In this document: positions 10,471-23,019 of the stretch, one piece after another
Position numbering within the stretch: position 1 is the stretch's first letter
How the letters are laid out: every line of letters starts with the position of its first letter
Assembly: GCA_914767715.1 (NCBI GenBank)
Contig: OU612066.1
Location: 21,736,283 to 21,800,282 of the forward strand
DNA from: Membranipora membranacea
Taxonomy: Eukaryota > Bryozoa > Gymnolaemata > Cheilostomatida > Membraniporidae
Length of the DNA: 64,000 nucleotides
Reading direction: 5' to 3'
The notes under the pieces: model-generated
Told to the model about the DNA's origin: nothing
Database searches by the model: none
Seen by the model: only the letters and a program-made list of their open reading frames with translations
Translations under genes and position numbers: made by a program

Positions 10471-13400
10471 CAAAATTTAGTTATAGATATTTTAATGTCG
10501 AGGTCAACGTTATCATCATAAAGCTCACCACTATCAAGGCCGATAAACTTCATACTTTATAGAGTTCAAACCAAGTTAAATCATTAATTGTCATAAAAAT
10601 CATTGACAGTTGATGGCGTTGTTTCCAAAAGTGCTAGCTAACATTTCGCAGCCTATTTATTACATTCCCTTTACAGTAATTTCCATCTCTCTCAATTTGA
10701 AGTCGTCCGTTCCTGCAAAAATTTGTTTTATGTATTTACATTTATGTAATTTATATAAAAACATTTATTATTTACGCCTGTAATAAACAGGACCTAAATT
10801 CTGACCTTAGCGGTTAGTCTCAGCAGGGAGAGAGGAATTCAATTTTTACTGGACTGAGCCCTTAATGTTAGCTTCTAACATATTTAATTTCCATCATAAG
10901 TAAGCTGTTTACTCCATGATTTATTTCCAGTTCACAGAAATACAGATTTGACTCTTTTTAGTTTCCAGCTGCAAAAATCCAGATCTTCCAATAGGATAGT
11001 ACAGCAATTGTAACTAGCAGTATAGGCAAAAGCCGGACATACATCGAAGTCATCAAGCCATTTTGCATCCAGCTTGAACATACATGTTAAGGCTTTCCGA
11101 TGAGTCAACCTATAAAGGCCAGCGCTACAGTCAAGATGGAGAACATCATTACAGCTAAAATAAGCATAACTGTATTTTCAGTAAATTATGCATTATAATA
11201 ACAACATTGCAACTTTGAGAACAGGAGGTTTCACAGACATGAATGCTTATAGATAACATTGATGCCCCAATTGTGTTGACAAGAAAACCAGTGGTTTGAA
11301 AACAGCTTGAAGAAATTCCTTCCTCTTGTTATCCAGTGAATGGACAAGTCTGCTGGCATTCTTTGCTGGACATTGTGGATACCATTTATTTTCATCAGAT
11401 ACCTCATCATAAGTCTGAGCTCAGAGACACAGACGGTCCTCATATTAAATATTTTCATGGAAAGAATCATTCAGTGGATTTTTTCTCCATTTTTTGCAGT
11501 GTCAGTAGGCAAAGCCTATCCTTAGAGGTGGCTGGTAAGCCTGATTGCTCTGTGTTAGATCATCTCAAGCATCTCATGCCTTAGTTGAAGGTGGAGTCAT
11601 TCAATTGGTCAACGAACTCCATCAATACAAAAATATGTGCTGTTCTGAATGGCCACTGAAAACTGTTGCTTTTGATGGGTGTTCTGAGACGTGTACAAGG
11701 TGCTGTACAGGGACATGTCTTACAGCACTCAAGGCCTATAATAAAATATTGTTATTGTGCAATTGAGAGTTGTCTCCTCATTGATATTTTTGAGACAGTG
11801 ACTCTCATACCACTCTGCCTGCAGGAAAGCCTTGTGACATATACCTCAACAGTTCGCACATGCGCAGAGTGCTCTCATACACAAAATATCATGCAGATCA
11901 TGCAGACAACATTTAGACTATGCCCTTGATTTAGATCTTCCCAACTTTCTTTTAAAATGTTTTCTTGTTTCAAACATATATTTCTATAAGTTTTATAAAA
12001 AATCAAAAAAAGGTGAGAAAATCAAAGTAGCTGCAACCAATGAACTTAGCTTTTTTGCTACAACCTTTGGTATTCAACTCTTCTTGGAGAGTTGACTGGA
12101 GAATTATTATCCATGCACCTCTGGACTTGGAGTTTTTCCTGCTGGGGGTGATTCATAGATACGATAGGTAGGTAGGTATCTGGAGTAACAACCATGTTTA
12201 CATTGCAAAAACATGTAATGCTTGTAACTCTAGATGCCTGTGTCTGCTCACCAGAGTTCTTCAGAACGAGAACCAACACCATGCTCTCTCTAAAGCATAC
12301 GATGAAATCACCGAAGACAGGGAAAACGCTACAATTAATGACCACCAGAGCAGCCGCCAGAGGTGAACCTAACTCTGTGGCCACAAACAAAAGTATTTAC
12401 CACGCTAGTTTCCTGCCTCGGACAATCCGTGAGATGAGAGGGCAGAAAACCGCCCAACCCTAAACAGCGCCATACTGTTAAAACCACATTCCTGGTTTAA
12501 ACCCTGGTTCTAACATTTAATTTTAGAGGCATCCCTAAACCGATTTCTTCGACAAATCAATAGGATGTGCTACCTCGCCTGACCCTACGGGGGAATTAGT
12601 TGATAATGGACTTCAGTTGGCAAAGTCTATATGTATGTTACTTTAGAATAGATGAAAATGAGGAGGTGATTTATTTTCCAATTATATAATTTATACCTCA
12701 GCTTAGTAGTGCCCTCCAACTCCTTGCCTAGGCTAAGTACACTAGACTTAGTTTTTAGTTGGTTAGGTAGGCCTAAAAAATAAACTAAATGGTGTGAGTG
12801 GTTAATGTTCTGTAAAAAAATACTATAAACTGTGATCCATTTAACGATTCTATTGCTTCTCTTGGCCTCACAGTCACTCATTATGATCATTAGACATAGA
12901 CTAGAGGGTACATGTATATGTGGTACAGGTGGTCTTTCTGATAGGAGGAATGATGATGATGTTTTAAGAGATGTTTCCCATGGTTTGTCCATTATTCAAA
13001 AACTCCACTTCAAGATTAAGTGGCTGGGAAGATTTTGTTTGTCAGAAGTTGGTGTGACTAGCTGAAGAAGGACTGGAAATAATTGGAAGACAAAAATCAT
13101 ATATGTTAACCATTTGCAATGATAGCGCATCTAATTCACTGTGGTGTGTGTTCACTGAATAGCACAGTTGTCCTTACAGTTGATAAACCCAACTCATCAT
13201 TGTGTCCTATTGTACATTCATCCCTATAGTCGGAAGATCGAGAGCTAAATGATGCACGCTGATCGCAGACACCGATATGATTGAGGTTGAACATCTTTTT
13301 CTTATTTCGCATAATATTGTGTTGACAATGTTGAGAGACCACACTCGATTGTAGATCAAGGTTGATCTGATTTGCCTGCATTTAAGTTATTCCCCTTCTG

Positions 13401-13669
13401 CTGGTGAGTCGGCTGTGGCTTGATAATCCAAATGCAGGTAAATTGGATCATATTTTATCTAAATGGAATGTTTTCCAAATGTTATTCCAGGTCAGTAAGC
13501 TCCTATTGGTATCTAGGCTGAGAATTGTTGTGTTGTTGGGGTGACGGCTCTTGAATATAAGTCTGGAGTAATGGCTAGCGTGGGATTTCTGCCTGTTAGT
13601 ATAATACTTAAAACTCCCAAAGCTTCCAGTGTCAGGAGAGATAACTCAAAATTAATAAACACCCGAAAT
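10471..13669. other. T1-X2 spacer, mostly duplicated T 3' flank
   Basis: There is no supportable intact gene. The first part is shared with the 3' flanks of T2 (from 36.6 kb) and T3 (from 48.6 kb). A piece at 11540-11640 resembles 37250-37340. The stretch around 13280-13370 matches 50720-50790 of the T3-X4 spacer. Open frames at 11231-11929 and 12627-13381 are not conserved as proteins between copies. A LINE remnant at 12194-12463 is listed separately. Confidence 0.5.
12194..12463 (+). mobile_element. Non-LTR retrotransposon C-terminal remnant
   Basis: The open frame ends with HASFLPRTIREM, which resembles the conserved tail (S-F-F-P-R-T-I-R-x-W-N-x-L-P) of LINE reverse-transcriptase proteins, preceded by a basic segment (KSPKTGKT). 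The final W-N-x-L-P is lost and replaced by MRGQKTAQP then a stop. Only about 90 residues remain, with no RT motifs visible nearby. It is a short dead fragment if the match is real. Confidence 0.35.
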
Positions 13670-14785
13670 AATGGAGATTAAATACAGTTTTTTGCCATTC
13701 TCAATCCTGCTTGCCACTCATGAGGTTCCCAAAATCCCTAATTTTATCTGTTCTAGGTACTATTTTAAGCCTGAATCACCCGAAAAACATAGCATTTTTA
13801 CAAACTCAGGGGAGTCAACTGACCAGAAAACTATTTGATAATACAATCAGTTCGCGAAGAGATTGCATGTTGCCAATTACCAAGCTTTTGTGATGGTGTA
13901 TGCTTATCATATCATAGATATTGTCCATCTTCATAATGCAATGATCTGTGCAATGTGAAATGGGCTAGGGGATTTATGTAGCTTTATCATAGACTCTTTT
14001 TTTCAGAAATCCAGAAGCCAAAGGATATCTGATATTGTGTGCAAGGCCTCCGTCTGACTTGTAGAGATTTTAAAAACAGAAGCATAGATTACGAGATTCA
14101 TCATGACGGCTTAACTCAAAATTATAAGGACGATCAGGGTACAAGAAAGGTGTTTCGGCTCGTTGCAGAATCATTTCTCATCTCGGATTATTCGACAGCT
14201 CCAGCATCGATTATTCATCAAGATACTACAGTTATCTGCTGACTATAGGATTATATGAATAGCAGATGTACTTAGTAAATGATAAATCATGAACTCTATA
14301 TGACTCGTCTCCCAAAGATATGAAAGAAAAATCAGAATATTAATGATGTATAAGATCAGTCCGGAGATATTTCTACTCTTGGATTATGTGGCTGCTCCTA
14401 GATGGATAATTCTTCAAGATATTTCAGCTTTATCGGAATAACAAGAGATGACAATCCACGTGAGTTTCGGCTTTGACCCCTTACACTTTCAATCCAAGAT
14501 AGCTTATTTGGCTTTCCATAATTTTTTATATTATTGGAACAGTAAAACACATGCAAAAAAATTACTGAAGCTGCAAAATGCAAATAACAGGGTACGCATC
14601 TAACCAATAATGCATTGAAATATTGGAAACAAATTTGTAATCAACACAGCCGTGAAGATATGTATAATGGGACGACGCATTGAATATTCCATAAGAAAAC
14701 TAGGCTACACAAAAACTGGACCATGAACATAAAATAGCCTCTGAGCCAGTATGAGTGTAAACATAAATATATATATAGGGAGACA

Positions 14786-17700
14786 CTATGAGATAATCCT
14801 GCGTAGATTGTTTCTCACAAAACTCTTGTCAATCTTAAAACATTTGTTAACTCTTCTCTTTATACCATGCTGAACTCCGCGCGTAGCCAATAACTTGGTA
14901 GTAGACTGAAACCGTTTCTCACAGACTCGTAATTTGTCACTAGAAGTATCACACTGAATTTGAGAGCTTTCCTGCTGCACACATGTGCTGGATCAGGTTT
15001 TATTTCCTCATCAGTTTCTCCTGATTCTGAAATTAGGTTAAAGTTTGCCCTCCATCACTGCTATAGTATGTTTGTTTATCGATTTTACTACCTCTGGTTC
15101 AAAGATTGACAGACCCACTCTAGTGGTCATTGTTGAGTTCATGATCAAAGCTTGGCAAAAGGACACATATTTCCGTTTTCCTTCTTCCATGTGACAGAAA
15201 TTACCAGTTCTAATTAAATGTGTAAAAGTTTCTCACTCACCCTGAGGAACTGTAAGGGTATCATTCTGTTGCTCCTGTATTTTACTCTCCAACCCTTCCT
15301 CAGAATATACTATTTCAGCTCTGTAAAATAGAAGTTTACTAGTTATAAATCACTGTGTTCATTTATTGTAGGGGGGGGGACAGCTCATAATACTGATGTT
15401 TCCCCCTTTTCAGATTTTCAACGTATATATTGTTCATAGGCATTAGTATAATTGGCTGGTTGCCTCATAGTCATTACGATGAAAATGAGGATCACTGTTT
15501 ACTACAGATCATTTTGTGTGGTCAGCTCGGAATTAAATATGAAATAGGGGAACAAAATGTATCATAGCCTGGATTCTCTCATGAGATAAGGCAACCGTAA
15601 CATTATCATGAGTGTTTTCCATTAAACTGCATTATCTCGCGGTTTGATTGAAAGTGTGATTGGCACATTGACAATGTGCGGAATGTTTTGCAAAATACTC
15701 ATTGAAACTTACACGAAATGGTCCTTTGAGATGATCTGGTAGAATAGTGTCGAGAGTGACATATCTTGATTTTCTAGCTGCGTCAATTCATTGGTTAACT
15801 CAAGGAGGCTTAGATTCAAAGGCGTTTCTAATTCATTGTCGAGATAATCAAAGCCTTCATCGTGCAGAGATGACCTGTTCATCAAATCATTCTCAACACT
15901 TTGCCAAATGGATGTATCAATTACTCCAGGTCTAGAGAATAGCACAGAAATAACCAAATTATATATAGTGATCAAGAGCAGACAAATCAGTTGTCTATTT
16001 GTTATCAGTTCCCAATTTGGGACATATATCCATACGTGTCTTTTTGATTTTTGGATAGATTTGATTTGGGTACATGTTAAGAGAGAGGTATGCCTATCAG
16101 AGACAGCCAAATTACATCACTGGTTGGACGCTTATTCAGCTCTAGTCTAAGTGCTCAGACTCCAAGGCGCAGGGAGTTACTTGCGCACGCTATCAAACGA
16201 GAGGGAGAGGAGTTTGATAGCGTGCGCAAGTAACTCCCTGCGCCTTGGAGTCTGAGCACTGAGACTAATTCAGCTCACATCATACTATGTTTAATATTAG
16301 TATGATATAAAGATAAAAATGCAAGCTTTTGCCCAAAAAGGCGATTTTTTAGGAGTATAACTATAAGTTGTCTTCTTATTGTGAATGTAAAGACAATCCT
16401 TAAACTTTCTCAGATCATATTATTTATTGACAACTGTCATATTCCTATTGGCTGGGGATGAAAGCTTTCACAGTTCTAGTCAGTTGCATGCAGCTTGCTA
16501 GTGCACTGATCTATCTGAATTTGGGTCTCAGCTGTAGTATGATATAAAGAAGAAAAAAATAAATACAAGTGACTAGTAGAACATCAATAAATACTCACCT
16601 CACATCATGTACCATATTTTGATCAGTCGGGATCTTTAATGACGAGACTTGATCATTAGTTGTAAGAGAATCATCTACTAGCTGATTGAGGCTGTCGGTG
16701 AGCCGTGTAGTAAATAATGTGTCTGTAGTGAACTCTTCATCACATGAGAAGGGAGACTCAGTGTCCAAGATGTCTGTGAGATCTAAGAATGTAAGAACTA
16801 ATATGCTACATATCATAAATCGCTATTGATGTCCCATTTTTAGTTGGAGCTTCTCAATAAAAATTAGCAAGACATCTCTTGTCATTGATTGATTGATTGA
16901 TGAGTACTTTATTATCGATCAAAATACATTTGCAACAAATGACAATGTATATAGTGGATCTGATTTGACATAAATCGATAAAAATGACTTCAGTACGTTG
17001 GTTAGGAAAAAATTGAAATAAAACAGGATTTGTCATGTGATAAGGTTCGTTATTTTTCTATCCGGTTGGGTTTCCTCTGCAATCGCTCAATGAAGAGCTA
17101 AACCTCAAGTACTGTTCTATTTTTCAATGGTAGTATGGTTCATTGGATTCAATACGATTCCATTATTGCAATTGTGAAATGCTTCAGCGTAGCAAAACTA
17201 TTAACAAAGGCATAGTATTGGATAAATAACTCGCAAATAACAACATATAACAAATAACAAAGTCCCTCAGATAAGGATATTTACCATCAGAGAATTCACA
17301 CATCTGATCTTCATCCCGGAAACTTCCCTCCTCAGACCCGTATCCTGCATCTGATTCTGAAATCAAATATGTTTTGATAAGTTTCTAATACAATTAATTA
17401 GTAATCATATATGGTTGAACTTATTGTATCGATGGCGATAAACCATGTCCGAGCAAGGGGTTAGAGACTCCAATTGGTCTGAGCTTCTATCAATGTCTAC
17501 ATAACAGCTGCTTTGGTATAGAATTTTGCCCCGCGTTGAAAACACCATGTTATGAAGCGGTTCATTGACAAAATCAGCTGCTTCAATGATTCGTATCATC
17601 ATCACGACAATAATGTGTTCTTGAAATTTAGACTCACCCTTCTGGCTTTTGCAGATAACTGCATCCTCTAAATCACTCACATCCTGCTGCTCTGGGCCTT

Positions 17701-18163
17701 GTGATCATCATCGATATCACTCCACAACCTCGTGCTAACTACCTCCCTACTACAATCATTGAAAAGTATGATATGTGATTTAACTCTCACTGATAAAGTC
17801 ACCTAGTAGTATCACTGCTACTTGTACTACTTTCTCATTGTGTCGTTGTGCACTCAGAAGGCAGCGATTGCATCATCTTTGATAGCGTAACGCTGCTGAT
17901 GACACATCATCTTTGGTTAAAATCTGATGGATTTTTTTGGAGTTCACAGACAGGGCATAAATATATCATTTTTTGATAAATGTGCGCTGGTGAATAATCT
18001 AAATAGTTAAAGCTTTCCCCTAGCCCAAACGAATTCAGGCCAAATCCCAAATATAAATGAATAATTGTAAACCATTACAAAAGAGTTGACAACTTGCCCA
18101 CCATCAATTTAATAACAGCAGTAATGAGAATAACGAGTACACTTACATGGCAGTTCTGTACAT
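14786..18163 (-). pseudogene. Gene X copy 2 (orphan acidic protein), frameshifted
   Basis: Exons are E1 18147-18163 (starts ATG, MYRTA), E2 17638-17734, E3 17285-17356, E4 16599-16782, E5 15713-15931, E6 15241-15320 and E7 14786-15026. All borders are GT-AG and phases match X3. E2 carries two extra bases compared with X3 (AAGGCCCAGAGCAGCAGG region), leading at once to TGA. E7 lacks one base compared with X1, X3 and X4 (CCAGCACATG), which moves the tail to another frame ending SYWLRAEFSMV. The encoded modules are short and acidic (SEEGSFRDEDQMCEF in E3). No family is recognised. The second intron before E5 holds a 125-bp hairpin transposon. Two frame lesions make a full-length product unlikely. 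Confidence 0.6.
16143..16267. mobile_element. Foldback element, 56-bp arms, 9-bp target duplication
   Basis: The arms 16143-16198 and 16212-16267 are reverse complements with one mismatch and a 13-base purine loop. The direct repeat ATTCAGCTC flanks both sides (16134-16142, 16268-16276). X1 and X3 have empty sites at this intron position, so it is a true insertion. A 9-bp duplication with long inverted ends is typical of Mutator-like (MULE) elements. Transcribed within an intron, it would fold into a near-perfect hairpin. Confidence 0.85.
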
Positions 18164-19062
18164 TTCTTTTTGTTGATATTATTCGTTATATGAACAGAAG
18201 TTCCCTCGATATCACTTAGATTTATTTATAGCTTTTGACAGAGAATAACAGAAACACAGCTTGTTCAGTCAGTCACTATTTTCTGATTGTTGCGCTCAAC
18301 CTTCAGTCATCATTGTGTTAAATGTTGTGTCATGGCGCATCTCCTTCAATTGTTGGCCATTTCAAATGGAAATCATTATTGTTCATTATTATATAAGTTA
18401 TCCTCTCGTTATGATTGCAATAGAATAATAACTAGATATATGACATCATACAACTGCAGCAAGGAGTTATATAAATAAACCATACTTTATGATGCTAAAA
18501 TTTTGACTTATATGCAGTGAATAGTGTTCACACAAAAATGTGTGTAAAATGTAGGTGATCGGTAGGGTAAGCTTGGCCAGCGATTTTAAGGGTTAAGGCG
18601 TAAGGCTTTTTATTTTATTTTGGTAACGTTTGATAGAGGATTTCAAAGAACGATGACTCAAATTGTATGAACACACACGGATTTGGCTCTTCGGTATGCA
18701 GCTTGAATATATAATCCTAATCAATGAATTTTCATTTTTTTTACACTTACTAGCACTAAAAAATCTCAATTTCCCAGTCTGTTGTAGAGAAGTTTCACCA
18801 TTGTGAATTACAAAACAAAACTCCAACCAAAAATTACAAATAATTGAAGAGATCTGGTGTAAGTTTTTTTCGGGTGCGATGATACAGAATACAGTAAGAA
18901 AATCCAACTTTCCTTCTCAGGACATTCGTCCAATATATTATTTCCTCACAAAACACCATCATCACAGAATCTTTGTTATCTTGTGCTAAACAAGATCAGA
19001 AGTGTAGTAGGGAATTCTATAAAACAAGTGATCAACTATTACTGTGATTGCTGCTTGACTCA
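18164..19062. other. X2 upstream region
   Basis: This is the divergent spacer between X2 and A1. It is well conserved with 57624-58522 upstream of X4, including the CATTTCTTTTTGTTGATATTA motif next to the start and the CTTTTGACAGAGAATAACAG segment. It likely contains the X promoter. I see no TATA box that I would defend and no gene. Confidence 0.4.
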
Positions 19063-19140
19063 GTCGGATATGCATATACATCACAGCTGTGTATGCATAT
19101 ACTCGGATATGTATATACATATACACATACTTATATACAA

Positions 19141-19171
<31 letters not shown>

Positions 19172-19425
19172 GCTTGGATATGCATATACATAGCAGCTGT
19201 GTATGCATATACATCACAGCTGTGTATGCATAAATACTCGGATATGTATATACATAAACACATACATTTGTACATATATATATATATACGTAGCTCGGAT
19301 ATACATATACAGCACAGCTGTGTATGCATGTACTCGGATATGTATATACATATACACATACATATGTACATATATATATATATACACGTAGCTCGGATAT
19401 GCATATACAGCACAGCTGCTGTGCA
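19063..19425. repeat. AT-rich satellite with palindromic cores
   Basis: About three units of roughly 110-130 bp alternate the core CACAGCTGTGTATGCATATA, a TCGGATATGTATATACATA step and an (AT)n run. CACAGCTGTG and GTATGCATATAC are (near-)palindromes, so each unit can form cruciforms. The open frames on both strands (Y/I/H-rich) are by-products of the repeat. A diverged copy lies at 58523-58885. Confidence 0.85.
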
Positions 19426-20163
19426 ACAAGCACAAACCTGCAATATATGCTGGTCGGTGTGAGATAAAATGAGGGTAGTAGTATGAATAACTGCTATTTG
19501 TATAGAACCCAGTCTGAGCCACAAATCAACATGTCTGGTCAGCCAGAGAAGACTTTTGAACTAATGAGCAGCAACAACCCCTTCGTCAACGGTCAATTCA
19601 AAACGGTCAATTAAATGGAGTAACACTTGCAGGTGCACTGCAGAATCTTGAGAATCTTGAGCTGTCTGGGGGGACCCTGATAGATCAAAGCTGATTATTT
19701 CATAAATAGAGGTTACAATTATAAAAATAAGAGCAAATATAACTAATATTGACATGCAATGTGGACGTCAGTTATTGCATTTATCATCTCTAAGAGCCCA
19801 GAATCGGCAGAAAGAGTTTGGCCATAGAAAAGGCTGTAAGATTTGCATAACATTAATCTATGTGTCACAAAACCTAGCTTCATCATTACTTATCATAGTT
19901 TGCATGTGCAACTTACAGCGCAGCCGCAGATCTATTCTGCCTAATGTAATGACAAAACATTTTGCAGTAAACACTGACAACTAGCAGACCAAGCTGAGCC
20001 CACTAGTTGTGTTCTGACACACCTAGGGATCACTTTGCAGAACTCAATGAAGATGGTGGTGTTTAGATCCGGCTTACCTAAAAAATAATAGTTATTACTT
20101 GCAGTAGGGGTTTTTCGCATTGCATAGTAGTGCTGACCGCTGAGGGTAAATGACTGTACTGTA

Positions 20164-20759
20164 CCGTAATACCTCACCTATAAGTCACCAGACTTATAAG
20201 TGAATAACCCCCTCAGAAAAAATTTAAATGCTTCAGTTATAAGACACCCAACAGCTATAAGACACCCCACAGCTATAAGACACCATGTCTTATAAGTGAA
20301 TTATATCAGTAGTTGATGTTTGGAAGCTCTCCATCTTTGAATCAAGCGTCTATTAATTATCAATTCCCTTGCAGTCTTGTCAAGGTTGTTTTTCTTTTCA
20401 ACTGTTCTCAATACTTCCAGTTTCTGCTGAATGGTGTATGAGGTTCTTGGCATGTTTTATTTATTTTGAAAGACTGTGAGAGAGATATGATATGCTGATT
20501 AGTGAAAAATTTGAATTTTGTGGCACACATTCACTCACTACAAATGAGTAGTTTGGGAAAAAACCTGCCCTCAGAGGGTTTCGAACTCGCAACTTCATGC
20601 TTACAAGTCGCACACTGAGCTATACAGCTTCGGTGATTGTAAGAGGTTTTAGTCCAAATTAAATATAAAAATGCTTCAAATGATAGTCGCGTCTATATGC
20701 TACTCTCTTAGAGCCGCCTTCACTTATAAATCGCGCGATCTATTGGTGAGGGATTACGG
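20164..20759. mobile_element. Pogo/Tigger-like non-autonomous DNA transposon
   Basis: The ends CCGTAATACCTCACC (left) and GGTGAGGGATTACGG (right) are inverted repeats flanked by TA dinucleotides, as in Tc1/mariner-pogo elements. TATAAG-containing sub-repeats lie inside the ends. No transposase frame is visible. Inside are the 19-bp CTATAAGACACCCCACAG minisatellite (20237-20290, about two units) and a tRNA-like sequence. The same element is in block 2 at 59585-60195, so it predates that duplication. Confidence 0.65.
20574..20637 (-). repeat. tRNA-like sequence (SINE head or pseudo-tRNA)
   Basis: Read on the minus strand it has an A box (TAGCTCAGTGTGCGA) and a B box (GAGTTCGAAACCC) at tRNA spacing. 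The D arm is short, the anticodon stem is irregular and the T stem is mismatched. I do not call it a functional tRNA. A copy lies at 60032-60087. Confidence 0.45.
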
Positions 20760-21390
20760 TATTTGTTTTCATTATTATAAGCTTTTGATCCTAATTTATC
20801 TTAAAAGTTCTCGATCTAGGTTTTGCCTAAGGAGACAAATTATTTATACAATCTTGTGTGGAAAGGTCTTTTACATACATTCACCGATTTTTCTTGCGCT
20901 TAAGCAATAAGGAGCTGATATAACTCCAGACGTCTATTGATTATATACATTATTTCATTGACAGAGATACAGTAAACTATTATGCCCTGCACAATAATCA
21001 TGTCATATCTTGCATTTAAGTGTGACAGTATTTAATGCTATTATCTTGTCTAAGAAGTATATTGAGTCCATGATCTGAACACCCTAACCTCGTCCTCATG
21101 ACCTGCTGCTTGCGCCCTCCGTGCTTGCATAATATTATAATAGTTGTTAATCAACTATTGCTGTGTTATCCCCCCTGGATTATAAGAGGACAACTCTGAA
21201 ATAAGTGATTTTTTCTGAGATCATAAGGTCAATGATACCTGAATAGACATATGTTTTCAACATCAATGATTGGCGATTTGAGAGTGGGTGTCTGTGTTTA
21301 GGTAAAGAAAGTTCGTAAAATAAGTCTGTTAGCAGAGAAGATAAAATATACAGGTTGCAAATAAATAGTCAGTCGTATATTAGATACCTG

Positions 21391-21872
21391 GGGCTGGTTT
21401 CAATTAGGATCCGGCTAAATTGTATTTAGCACACGTAAACCTGAGCTGTAGCCAGATCTTAGCAGCCACTTTAATCATGTTTCAATTAGGCCCTGCTACC
21501 ACTCGGTTGTCACTCAGGTTAGTAGATTGATATTCATTTTGGAGAGATTTCACATTATCACTAATTACGACAGAGTTTATGAGTCAGTGGTTTTATGTCT
21601 ATTGTCATTGCAGATTTATTACACTTTGATGAATCGTAATTTATCATAAATTACGATAGTATGAAACTATTCACGAAATTAGCATATCTTACATATAAAA
21701 TTGCATGGTGGCTGAGTGATAGCCGTCTGAAACAGAGCAGCCAAGATTCGGCTCAGGATCAGCTATGAGTGTGTTAAATTTATCCTAATTGAAACCCGAT
21801 TTGGTGAGTGGCTGAGCTTTAGCTGGCCTGTAGCCGTGAAAGCACGGCTAAATCTCTAATTGAAACCAGCCC
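21391..21872. mobile_element. 482-bp inverted-repeat element, present only beside A1
   Basis: The ends GGGCTGGTTTCAATTAG and CTAATTGAAACCAGCCC are exact inverse repeats. The flanking CTG is duplicated (21388-21390, 21873-21875). Block 2 has the intact empty site GATACCTGGTTTTG at about 60867. It therefore inserted after the block duplication, or was polymorphic. A 3-bp duplication is compatible with PIF/Harbinger-type elements. It has no coding capacity. Confidence 0.8.
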
Positions 21873-23019
21873 CTGGTTTTGTTTGCTTGATTGGCACATT
21901 TTAATTGACTGCTACAGCAAGGTAATGCCATAGTTTTATGTTTCAAATGCATTCTGTGAAACTATCATTAACATGCTATTGAGAGATAACTAACTCAACT
22001 GGAAGTGGCTGAGCAGCTAGGAGTCGGTCAACTCTGAGTCTACTCTTTGCTTGGTCTGAGCAATGAGAGAGTTCATTAGATCATTTGTTAGTCTGAGACT
22101 CACTGACCACAGGCCCCTGGAATGTAGTCCCAGGGGCCCATGTCACTGACTGATATCTATTCTATTGTTGTAGCAAGCTAGTGTATCTCAATCATTCTAT
22201 CTTATTACAGATACGATATGATAGATTGAATAGTAGATTCTTGTATGGATGTATATAAAACATTAAATTGAAAGTAATTAATGAGTAGTGATGCTGGATC
22301 ACCTCATGACAAAATGTAATTGGCTTGTTGTGCATATGACCTCCCTCCTGTTCTTCCTGGAGGAGAGGGAGCTCATGGTTGTGCAAATAAGTAAGAATGA
22401 ACCGCTTCACCCATCCGTATTCACCAAAAAAACACGCCCAGTTGGTGTGGGTACGCCTAGGCCTATAGCCTATATATAATATATATATAGGCCTGCATAT
22501 ATATTTGTCGCTTCTCACCGCTCCTCACCTATTTGTCATACGCTATTTTCCCACCAAACGAGCGCATGTTTGGCAAGTGATCACTTTAATGGGACACGTA
22601 ATATCTGGACTGTCTCCACCAGATTCAAACCTAGCTATGTATTCGCAAAGTGGTATGCGGATATTGTTTGGGTGATGAGTAAACAGGGACTCCATGGTGC
22701 GGTGTGGACTGTGATAATAGGCCCATGACAGAAATTGCCCTCATCATCGTCGGTTGGCTAATATGCAAGCCTGTACCGTCACTACTATATGGCAATGGTC
22801 ACGGAACCAATAGGCCAACCTAAGGCTGCAGTTATTTCTTTCATTACCCTTTTTATATCATCCTTGAATCAATCTCAGGTTCTGAACTGATTTATTGTGA
22901 CAGTCTGTTAGTGTTAGGTATCCTGTGGAAAGATAAATCTTGTGGAGTCCTTCGATTTCTGTCTTCTCCTGCACCATTCAACTACTATATTATCCCGAGT
23001 CATGTTTCATTTCCTGTAG
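21873..23019. other. Upstream region of A1
   Basis: This is conserved with 60870-62014 upstream of A2. It contains a small GC hairpin (22112-22138) and a palindromic AT stretch with two AGGCCT sites near 22460-22495. A TTTCCTGTAG acceptor immediately precedes the A1 ATG, which implies an unseen 5'UTR exon in this interval. No other gene is supported. Confidence 0.4.

Noticed and set aside
11545-11640. Frame around KPDCSVLDHL with a similar frame at about 37255 (KPDRSVLDHL)
   Set aside because: The similarity covers only about ten codons, stops follow at different places, and no splice sites frame it; probably shared flank DNA.
14039-14242. Open frame ending in SDYSTAPASIIHQDTTVIC, with a related 60-bp segment ~170 bp further on
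   Set aside because: The block 2 copy (about 53620-53820) has a one-base difference that breaks the frame, and the codon pattern is not conserved; treated as duplicated flank.
18983-19524. Overlapping Y/I/H-rich open frames on both strands
   Set aside because: They are translations of the AT-rich satellite; both strands are open because the repeat lacks stop codons in those frames.
22112-22138. GGCCCCTGG...CCAGGGGCC hairpin resembling a bacterial terminator
   Set aside because: The window is animal nuclear DNA; the hairpin is conserved only because the whole block is duplicated.
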